Positions 55,463 through 64,000 of a stretch of 64,000 nucleotides of DNA are shown here, piece by piece; position 1 is the first letter of the stretch, and each line of letters starts with the position of its first letter. Under the pieces are notes generated by a model, which saw nothing but the letters and a program-made list of their open reading frames with translations, was not told the DNA's origin and did not search any database. Source of the stretch: Anisus vortex. Taxonomy: Eukaryota; Mollusca; Gastropoda; Planorbidae. The position numbers and the translations under genes were made by a program. The stretch spans positions 12,949,399 to 13,013,398 of the forward strand of contig OX421508.1 of assembly GCA_949126835.1 (NCBI GenBank), in the 5' to 3' direction.

Positions 55463-56573
55463 ACATCTTGGTTCTGACATCTATACTACTTGGCTCTGAC
55501 ATCTGTACATCTTGGTTCTGACATCTATACTACTTGGTTCTGACATCTGTACATCTTGGTTCTGACATCTATACTATTTGGCTCTGACATTTGTACATCT
55601 TGGTTCTGACATCTATACTACTTGGCTCTGACATCTGTACATCTTGGTTCTGACATCTATACTACTTGGCTCTGACATCTGTACATCTTGGTTCTGACAT
55701 CTATACTACTTGGCTCTGACATCTGTACATCTTGGTTCTGACATCTATACTACTTGGCTCTGACATCTATACTACTTGGTTCTGACATCTATACTACTTG
55801 GTTCTGACATCTGTACATCTTGGTTCTGACATCTATACTACTTGGCTCTGACATCTGTACATCTTAGTTCTGACATCTATACTACTTGGCTCTGACATCT
55901 ATACTACTTGGTTCTGACATCTATACTACTTGGCTCTGACATCTGTACATCTTGGTTCTGACATCTATACTACTTGGTTCTGACATCTATACTACTTGGT
56001 TCTGCCATCTATACTACTTGGCTCTGACATCTATACTTTTTTGCTTTGACATCTATACTACTTGGCTCTGACATCTGTACATCTTGGTTCTGACATCTAT
56101 ACTACTTGGCTCTGACATCTGTACATCTTGGTTCTGACATTTATACTTCTTGGCTCTGACATCTATACTACTTGGTTCTGACATTTATACTACTTTGGCT
56201 CTGACATCTGTACATCTTGGTTCTGACATCTATACTACTTGGCTCTGACATCTGTACATCTTGGTTCTGACATCTATACTACTTGGCTCTGACATCTGTA
56301 CATCTTGGTTCTGACATCTATACTACTTGGTTCTGACATCTATACTACTTTGCTTTGACATCTATACTACTTGGCTCTGACATCTGTACATATTGGTTCT
56401 GACATCTATACTACTTGGCTCTGACATCTGTACATCTTGGTTCTGACATCTATACTACTTGGCTCTGACATCTGTACATCTTGGCTCTGACATCTGTACA
56501 TCTTGGTTCTGACATTTATACTACTTGGCTCTGACATCTATACTACTTGGCTCTGACATCTATACTACTTGGC
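55463..56573. repeat. 22-bp satellite, right block with 44-bp alternation
   Basis: CTGACATCTATACTACTTGG followed by CT, and CTGACATCTGTACATCTTGG followed by TT, alternate through much of the block, giving a higher-order period of 44 bp. About 50 units. It stops abruptly at 56,573, where segmental copy B begins. Confidence 0.95.
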
Positions 56574-56869
56574 TAAAAGTGATAACAGTGATGATATCAT
56601 AATATTAATATAAAAATGATTATGATATACAATGAATATACATGATAATAATCTAACTAAAATAATTCAAATTCATTGATAGTATTAACAGAAAGGATGC
56701 CAACAATGAACTGAACCATAGCTCGGCAACCTAAGGCATGCGTGTCAAACTTGGCACGCAGAGCGATTTTCAATGGCATGCGAGGGACCTCCAATATGTG
56801 TTTGTTATTGATAAAAAAAAACACAAAACATAATTTTCCGGTTCTAATTGAAAAAAACTGACTTTTGAA

Positions 56870-57660
56870 GCTGATGTTTCTGAATGAAGTGCTACGACGC
56901 TGTAGAAGCGAGCTGCTAATGTTTCTGTTTTTACGCTTGGTACCTTGAGCAGTAGATTAATTTTGTTTGAACGGCAGCCCTTTTTTTTTCTGATATGTGT
57001 AGCTCGACCATGGATCTCATGTGCTGGGGAGGTGGACCATGAAAACTTTTATAGAGTATAGTCAGAACTTTGAATTTGTTCCTAAGTGTTATAAGAAGTA
57101 CAGTTTTTTTTTAGACTAATGAGTTATTTTCATTGTTCAGAACAATTAATTTTCGCAGCCATGTTTTGGACCCTTTGCAGTCTTTTTCAACTCACACTCT
57201 GGCAGTTCAGTGTATAGACAGTTCGGATAGTCTAAATGAGAGATTACCAGGCCAACGATTAATTGTCTTATTTGCCTCTTTTGTTATAATGATTGTAATA
57301 TTCTTTATTCTCTGCAGATTCCACATTGCAGATTTAAATTTGTTTTTGTTTTTTTTTGGTTCGCTTTTTGAGGGTTCGTTTTTATCTAAATATACGCCAA
57401 GTTATTTTTTTAGTTGATTTATGGATGTTCTTTTTGTTGACTAGTAGATAGATTGTTTAGCATTTTTTAATTTGTTGTTTGATCCGAAAAGGAATTTAGT
57501 TTTGATGTATTCATTTTTAATATATTGCCGTCTTTCCATAGGCCTACAATGATTATTCTTGAACAATTTTCGAGAGAAGAAATTGCGATTGTTACATTTT
57601 AGTTGCTAAACAAATTATTTTTATGGCATGTCGGCGACATATCCGTGCAGATCAATGTTT
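56870..57660 (-). pseudogene. CR1-like reverse transcriptase, C-terminal part (decayed)
   Basis: The minus strand shows LGVYLDKN, PECELKKTAKGPKHGCEN and later motifs of the post-polymerase tail, with many stops and T/A-rich insertions. It continues the fragment at 57,990-58,161. Absent from copy A. Confidence 0.6.
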
Positions 57661-57682
57661 TGTAGAATTTCTTCTTTCATAC

Positions 57683-57985
57683 TGGATGTTTATAGTAAAT
57701 AGAGCAATGGATGTTTATAGTAAATAGAGCAATGGATGTTTATAGTAAATAGAGCAATGGATGTTTATAGAAAATAGAGCAATGGATGTTTATAGAAAAT
57801 AGAGCAATGGATGTTTATAGTAAATAGAGCAATGGATGTTTATAGTAAATAGAGCAATGGATGTTTATAGTAAATAGAGCAATGGATGTTTATAGTAAAT
57901 AGAGCAATGGATGTTTATAGTAAATAGAGCAATGGATGTTTACAGTAAATAGAGCAATGGATGTTTATAGTAAATAGAGCAATGG
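57683..57985. repeat. 25-bp minisatellite ATGGATGTTTATAGTAAATA GAGCA, 12 copies
   Basis: Nearly perfect array inside the CR1-like remnant of copy B. Variants (GAAAAT, TTTACAG) occur in three units. Copy A lost this array together with the flanking remnant. Confidence 0.95.
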
Positions 57986-57989
57986 CCAT

Positions 57990-58161
57990 GAGCACGAAAA
58001 CTGCAGGACTGAAAAAGTCAATGTGTGTGGATCAGAGTACGCTTCTCCAACATTTACTTTGCAGCTTATTTGTCTTAAATAACTGTAAAACAAGTTTAGA
58101 ACTTGTCCTTCGATGCCGAATTTAGCTTGTAACACAGATAGTAAAATGTCATGATCAACTT
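57990..58161 (-). pseudogene. CR1-like reverse transcriptase, middle part
   Basis: Reads EVDHDILLSVLQAKFGIEGQ, LNLFYSYLRQ, YSDPHTLTFSV. It directly abuts the left hAT terminus at 58,162, and the missing upstream part resumes at 63,290 beyond the hAT element. Confidence 0.85.
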
Positions 58162-58214
58162 CATAGGTTCTCAACCTTTTTCGTCTCACCGCCCCCTTTA
58201 AAAAAATTTTCCAA

Positions 58215-59610
58215 AGTTTCGTTTTTCAATTGAAGTTTTTACACAAATGACGAAATGACACTTTTTGCTTTGATCAAATTGAGGTCATCTCCCTGCAATT
58301 TATAACCAGCGTTCAGTAGCAAACGATTATAGTCTTCGTCATTCTCAATACACAGTTGTTTAAACACTCTCTCGTTGAATGCATTGCTTCTGATTTTGTT
58401 TACTGCAGTTATTACATATTGAAGAGATAGATGCAGACGATCGCTGAGATTTTAGCAACTACATGTTGCCTGCCTGTGAAATACACAATGGACAGAGTTA
58501 TAAGGTCTCTTTAAAAAAGAAACGGACGAGTCCAAAGGGCTCTTTTGTCCAGGGCGTAACGATATGTTTGAGTTCAGCTCTGTCCGGGCTGGAGCCACCC
58601 CATGGCACGCCAAAGTGATGGCACAGTGATGATTCCGCAGCTTGATTGCCTACTGCGGTCCCTTATATAACTGCACTGTCACCCGGTAGCACAAATCCTA
58701 TACTACAGGTACAGACATCCAGGCACTGGGTGTTTCTCGAGACGGGGTTGCAGCGTCCATTGCTTCCTCCCCACCGAGACCCTGTATCCTCCCGGCAGTG
58801 CAATGGGTCTCGGACCCGCTGCGGGAGCTGTCCCCGATGCGTTTGCTCACCGGTGTATTCTTATGGGAACGTATCGGCGGTTTACACACTTCACACTTCG
58901 CCAGTCTTTGAGGCCCATGGGTACAAAAGTGTCACTTAATATCAGACACAGCTATCCTAAGCCCGCTAGCTATTTGACGCACGCTCGCAAGTAGACTATG
59001 TGTCATTTAGTAATGGTCATTCAGCGATGCAGAGACGGGCACTGGCTTTTTTTTATGTATGACTTGATAGAGAGAATTCTTGAGAAAAGTGCAGTTAGTT
59101 CATGAATAGCGGGCCTACAGGTAGCTAGCTTACGCTCGCTCCAGACTTTACAGGACGTTGCTAAGGTGGGATCCATTAGTACTTAATCGATCCACTATTT
59201 TAAAAAATCAGCGCGATTCCTATTTCTAATTAGTATGTTGGTTATTTATCAGCCATTGTGTTTTACGTCACATTTCATCCACAATATAACGCCCCATCCC
59301 ACTTGCCATTCTCGGAAAATAATCTAAATATAGTAATAAATCTAGGTTAAGCTCATATACGGCTTTGAATAACTTTTACGTCACAATTCATTGGCTCCAT
59401 AGTATCAGAAGTATTGATGTTAAAACCGTTTTTTCTTCAAAACCGGCTTTCGGTTGTATAAAACCGGTTTAAAACCGGATTTCGGTTCCCCACCTCTTCC
59501 CAAAAAATCCTGTATTCCGGTTTTCGTTTACATCCCTTAATCAGGAGACAATTTTTTTTGCGCCCTTTATATTTCGACAGTTTTGTAGCATTAGCTGTGC
59601 CTATTGATAC
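58215..59610. other. Non-coding hAT interior, copy B
   Basis: Close match of 18,036-19,440; see there. No gene seen. Confidence 0.5.
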
Positions 59611-59771
59611 CTATCCTTGACAGATAAACTGTCGCATCTCTGGCACTTGAAAGCGGGACCGTTGGAGTTGGGCAGGGGCAGCCTAATATATTCTTTTCTT
59701 CATTGCTCTTTTAACCTCCGCGATAAGGTGAACTTTGCCCTCTGGCCCGGGCTCTGGCAGCATTTGTACAG

Positions 59772-62765
59772 GTGTGTGAAAGCCATTCTTTGGAAGCCAC
59801 GGACAGGAAGATAGAGGTCTTGAGTACCAAAACCAAGACAAAACTGGGATTTTGGAATGTACGCACAATGTACCAAACTGGTAAACTAGCACAAGTGACA
59901 GCAGAGATGCGGCGCTACGGTATACACATTTTAGGCATCAGTGAAGCTAGATGGCCGGGATTCGGAAGAATGACAACTTCGACAGGAGAGACAGTTTTAT
60001 ATTCAGGAAAAGATGATTACCTGCATGAAGAAGGAGTCGCCATCATCCTTAGGAAAGGTACAGAAAAATGCCTTATAGACTGGAAACCAATTAGCAGTAG
60101 ACTAATTAAAATCAGAATGAGAGGTAGTCAGATAAATATGACCATCATACAATGCTATGGCCCTACAAACGACAGTGAGGATGAAACAAAAGACCTTTTT
60201 TATGAACAATTGGAGACAGAAGTTAAATCAGCACCACTGCATGACATGATGATAATAATGGGAGACTTAAATGCAAAAGTAGGACATGACAACAATGGCA
60301 ACGAACGAACAATGGGAACTCATGGTTGTGGTATAAGGAACGAAAATGGGGAAAGATTAGTTGAACTTTGTAGCTCTAATAACATGGTAATAGGAGGCAC
60401 TTTGTTTCTACATCGTGAGATTCACAAGTTGACATGGTATTCGCCCAATGATAGAGATAGAAACCAAATTGACCATCTGCTTATAAGTGCCAAATGGAGG
60501 AGATCATTGATAGATGTTAAAGTAAAACGAGGTGCTGATGTTGGAAGTGACCATCAGTTGGTAATAGCAAAAGTGAAGCTGAAACTGAGGCGGTCACAAA
60601 ACAAGACAGTCATACAGCGAGGATACAATATACAGAAACTAACAGATCCTCACACTAAGCTTACCTTCATCACACAGATCAGGAATAGATTCCAGGCATT
60701 ACAAAGTTTAAGCTCTGATGATGAGAGTAATAATAATATTAATTCATACTATGAAAATGTCAAAGTTGCATACCAACAAAGTGCAGAAAAATGCTTGGGC
60801 TTTAGAGATAAGAAATAGACAAAAGAAAGGATTACACCAACTACATGGTGTGCCATAGACCAGAGACGCAAGATAAAAAATCAAATGAACAGCACTAGGT
60901 CAACAAGACTACAAGAAAAATACAAATACCAATATAAAGAAGCCAACAAGGCAGTAAAGAAGATGGTGCGTGCAGACAAGAGGGCATTTGTTGAAGAACT
61001 AGCAAATGAAGCAGAAAGAGCTGCAGCTAAAGGAGAGTAAGGCCAATTATATAAAATCACCAGGCAGATTTGTTGTAAATTCCACTCATCACCAAATGCA
61101 CCCATTAAGCATAAACAAGGAAAACTGCTGACTAATGAAGCTGAACAAAATAAACGATGGGCTGAACATTTTAGCGAAATACTTAATAGAGAGCCACCAT
61201 TGGAAGAAGCAGTAATTCCGGATGTACAGACAGAATTGGACATCAATGTAGAACCACCTACAAAAGAAGAAATTGTAAATGCCATTAAATCACTAAAAAA
61301 CAATAAAGCTCCAGGATCCGATAACTTGAACACTGAACTATTTAAGTCTGACGCAGAGACAGCAGCTAATATATTGGAGCCACTTTTCAGAAAAATATTG
61401 GTGGAAGCATACGTACCAGAAGACTGGACTAAAGGAATAATTATCAAAATCCCCAAAAAGGGTGCACTTAGTGACTGCAATAACTGGCGTGGCATTACGC
61501 TTCTGTCAATCCCAAGCAAAGTACTGGCCAAGGTGATCATCGGGAGACTTTACGAAGCTGTCGACATCATTCTTAGAAAAGAGCAAGCCGGTTATAGAAA
61601 AGGGAGGAACTGCACAGAACAGATTTTTGCTCTACGAAACATCATAGAACAATGTACAGAATGGCAACGACAACTTTACATCAACTTCATTGATTTCGAA
61701 AAGGCATTCGACAGTGTTCACCGAGACAGTTTGTGGCGCATTCTGAGAGCATACGGAATACCTGCTCACATGGTACAGCTGATCAAGAGCTTTTACAGCA
61801 ACTACAGCTGCTGCATGAAAGGTAGCAACATATGGTTCGAAGTGAGGACAGGGGTGAGACAGGGATGCGTGATGTCCGCATTACTGTTTAACATACTAAT
61901 TGACTGGGTGATGAAAAACACAACAGAAGTGAGAAACAATGGCATCAGATGGACTTTGTTATCAACACTCGAGGATTTAGACTATGCTGATGACCTTGCA
62001 CTTTTGTCTCACACCTATCAGCAAATGCAAGCCAAAACAGACAGGCTAAATAATTTTAGTTCTCAAGTTGGACTAAAAATAAATCAAAAGAAATCTGAAG
62101 TCATGGTGCTAAATACCACTACTATGATTCCAGTCAAAGTGGACAATAAAGATCTCCCTAACTCAGAAAAATTCACATACCTAGTAAGCTCACTCACACC
62201 AGATGGAGGAAGCAAAGAAGATATTCAGAACAGACTGAACAAAGCAAGAATTGCATTTTATAACATGACCAACATCTGGAAATCCTGTACATATAGTACC
62301 AGAAAGAAAATAAAACTATATAACAGCTGTGTGCTTCCTGTCCTTCTATATGGTGCAGAATGTTGGCGCATGACACAACAGGACCTTGTGAAGCTTTCCA
62401 CTTTCCACACGAAAAACCTCAGGAAGATTTTGAAAATATTTTGGCCAAAGAAAATAACCAACGAAGAATTAATGTCCCAATCCAACCACGAAGACATGGA
62501 CACAATCATAATGAAAAGACGTTGGCGATGGATTGGCCATGTATTGAGAAGAGAGGAAGGGAACATCTGCAAGACAGCACTACACTGGACTCCAGAAGGG
62601 AAAAGAAAGAGAGGTCGGCCAAAAGTAACCTGGCGCAGAACAGTGGAGCAGGAATTAAAAGAATTTGGTCACTCCTGGGGTACGATTGGAATAGTCGCAC
62701 GTGACAGAGAAAGATAAAGGGACTTTGTTGCTGCCCAATGCGCCCACGGCGTTACGGGCAGTAAG
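59772..62765 (+). pseudogene. RTE-like endonuclease-reverse transcriptase, copy B (near full length)
   Basis: A single frame of about 998 codons is interrupted by TAG 60,816-60,818, TAA 61,038-61,040 and TAA 62,715-62,717. The endonuclease (residues about 20-290) has all catalytic motifs (GFWNVRT, GISEARW, MGDLNAKVG, DRNQIDHLLI, GSDHQLV). The reverse transcriptase has KAPGSDNLNTELF, WRGITLLSI, QAGYRKGRNC, INFIDFEKAFDSV, VRQGCVMSALLFN and an intact YADD catalytic site. The C-terminus WIGHVLRR, LHWTPEGKRKRGRPKVTWRR is typical of RTE/BovB-like elements. Past the third stop, RDFVAAQCAHGVTGSK continues the family. The first ATG is inside the endonuclease, so the start is probably lost. It copies itself by target-primed reverse transcription when intact; this copy cannot. 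Confidence 0.92.
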
Positions 62766-62781
62766 TAAGTAAGTAAGTAGG
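62756..62781 (+). repeat. (TAAG)n tail of the RTE-like element
   Basis: AGTAAGTAAGTAAGTAAGTA directly follows the C-terminal codons; short simple-repeat tails of this kind end many RTE elements. Confidence 0.8.
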
Positions 62782-63289
62782 GGTACATCTCCAACCATTT
62801 CTGTTCAGAGCTATCTACGTCACAATTACACTGTGGCAATAGGTCATTAGCGGATCAGTCTATTAATTTTAATCGACTGTTCAGCTATTGACTCACCAAG
62901 CAAAATATTACTGCTATAATTATTAAGTCCTTTAATTTGTTTAATTTAATGTGTAAATCTATAAACATTATTTCAAGAAGATTTGCTCTCCACAGTGGCG
63001 TAGCTAGGGGAGGGGGAGGGGGGTCCAAATTCGAAAATCCCCCCGGGCCCCTACTTGAGGAGGGCCCTCAAATGACTGTACGAATTGTTTTTTCTCATGT
63101 CATAATGTTGAATGTCAATATGCAGGGGCCCCTAAAGAGGCCAAGCCCCCCGGGCCCCCAAATCCCTTGCAACGGCACTGGCCCTCCACCGCCCCCTTAT
63201 CGCCCCCGGGATCGTCAGCGCCCCCCCCCCCCCCCCAAGATCTCTTCACCGCCCCCTGGGGGGCGATATCGCCCCCGTTGAGAACCTTT
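62782..63289. other. hAT right part with GC-rich MITE fragment
   Basis: AT-rich to 62,985, then CAGTGGCGTAGCTAGGG with poly-C/G blocks and AACGGCACTGG near 63,170, likely a small nested element, then the CGCCCCC-rich right terminus of the hAT element. The open frame 62,937-63,281 is compositional. Confidence 0.55.
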
Positions 63290-64000
63290 ATCTACTTTAT
63301 CAAAAGCTGCACTTAGATATATTGCCATCAACGCAGTTACCTCCCGATGTTTCATTGCCCATAGAAGGTCGTTCATTAATTTGACCAGAACAGTTTCACA
63401 ACTATAGAATGGTCTGTATGCAGATTGAAAATGCGGGATTATGTCATTTTTTTTATTGCAGTGCTCTATTATTTGAATGAGAGCTGCCTTTCTAGAACTT
63501 TTGAAAGGAAAGGCAAGTTGCTTATAGGTCTGTAGTTATTAGCAAATTAGGTCTAGCCCAGCTTTCTTAATCAGTGGTCTGATAATATCAGTCTTTTAGC
63601 ATGTTGTAAATGTTCATTGTTCCAGTGATGAATTTTTTATCTTTGTTATCACGGGAAGAATATATCTCTTTTAGTAGCTTCGTTGGCATGCATTCTAGAT
63701 AGATATTTGATTATGTTTTTAACTTCCTGCTGTCACAGAACTCTAAAACTGTCTAGTTTGTTAACCCCGCTGACTGAAGGCTTGTATTTTTGTGTCAAAT
63801 TAAGATCTTCTCTAATTGTTGAGATTTTTTCAAGAAAGAAATTGGCAAACATGTCCGCCAGGTCTTTGTCTGTTTTTGTTTTCAGGCATAAAGTTTTCTT
63901 CCCTTTTACCCGTGTTATTGTTTAGGATTTTGTATAGTTCCTTGTGTCAAGCTCAGCGTGTTTTACGTTCTTTCCAAGTAACTTTGTTTTTGTTTTTTTT
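63290..64000 (-). pseudogene. CR1-like reverse transcriptase, N-terminal part
   Basis: The minus strand reads DIIRPLIKKAGLDLI, KAALIQIIEHCNKKNDIIPH, FQSAYRPFYSCETVLVKLMN, DLLWAMKHREVTALMAIYLS and AAFDKVD, the first half of a CR1/L2-type polymerase with the first catalytic region (DLSAAFD in the family reads YLSAAFD here, so the Asp is lost). Upstream toward 64,000 a decayed linker contains LADMFANFFLEKISTIREDL. It continues at 58,161 on the far side of the hAT element. The 5' part lies beyond the window. Confidence 0.85.

Larger units (their letters stand above)
56575..60672. repeat. Segmental duplication, copy B
   Basis: Matches 10,779-10,905 and 17,053-20,499. It keeps the intact target site of the I-like element (ATTGATAGTATTAACAG near 56,684) and the 1.24-kb segment lost from A, but lacks the ~690-bp hAT transposase segment of A. 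Confidence 0.85.
58162..63289. mobile_element. hAT element (5.1 kb) splitting a CR1-like gene and hosting an RTE-like element
   Basis: Left end CATAGGTTCTCAAC; right end GTTGAGAACCTTT, preceded by the GGGGGGCGATATCGCCCCC palindrome as in the MITE at 43,200. Target duplication ATCAACTT (58,154-58,161) against ATCTACTT (63,290-63,297), 7 of 8 bases. In the interrupted reverse transcriptase this duplicates the Val-Asp of the AAFDxVDHD motif. The transposase is mostly lost in this copy. Inside are the RTE-like element and, at 62,990-63,240, a GC-rich fragment with CAGTGGCGTAGCTAGG. Confidence 0.8.

Noticed and set aside
49953..56573. Evenly spaced 22-bp repeats that might suggest a CRISPR array
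   Set aside because: Repeats are contiguous with no unique spacers, and the context is eukaryotic.
62937..63281. Pro-rich 114-codon frame
   Set aside because: It is made of poly-C blocks of MITE ends inside the hAT right terminus.

Overview
The window reads as a stretch of AT-rich animal nuclear DNA, most likely from a gastropod mollusc. It has spliceosomal introns, long simple and tandem repeats, one 200-N assembly gap, and many eukaryotic transposons: hAT, RTE-like, I-like and CR1-like non-LTR elements, an LTR element and a Helitron-like element. No prokaryotic or phage gene organisation is present. The gastropod call is an inference. It rests on the transposon mix and on one small spliced gene for a secreted peptide with a C-C-CC-C-C cysteine framework of the kind common in snails.

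Layout. 1-10.8 kb: transposon fragments and satellites (a GAGA tract with the gap, an 11-bp satellite, a 17-bp satellite, a 469-bp foldback hAT element with an 8-bp target duplication). 10.8-20.5 kb: copy A of a segmental duplication, whose second copy (B) lies at 56.6-60.7 kb. A 6.1-kb I-like retrotransposon (10,906-17,052) sits in copy A, and its empty target site survives in copy B. 20.5-37.1 kb: a 16.6-kb imperfect inverted repeat (arms 20,536-29,564 and 30,765-37,145 around a 1.2-kb spacer). The arms carry hAT, CR1-like and satellite DNA and differ by a 3.6-kb Helitron-like insertion, a ~690-bp indel and a minisatellite expansion. 37.1-39.2 kb: the N-terminal half of a decayed hAT transposase. 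39.2-47 kb: the only convincing host gene, with a TATA box, a non-coding first exon and four coding exons for a cystine-knot-type secreted peptide; its introns hold a hAT MITE, a retrotransposon tail and two long minisatellites. 47-50.4 kb: transposon relics and a possible solo LTR. 50.4-55.5 kb: a complete but non-autonomous LTR retrotransposon (Gag and protease only) inserted in a 22-bp satellite. 56.6-64 kb: a nest in which a CR1-like reverse transcriptase gene is split by a 5.1-kb hAT element, which itself contains an RTE-like element.

Apart from the peptide gene, almost everything is mobile or repetitive DNA in decay. Insertions interrupt one another in a readable order, and several empty sites and target duplications can be read directly. 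All retrotransposon reading frames here carry stop codons, truncations or changed catalytic residues. Alignments were done by eye, so percent identities and copy numbers are approximate.
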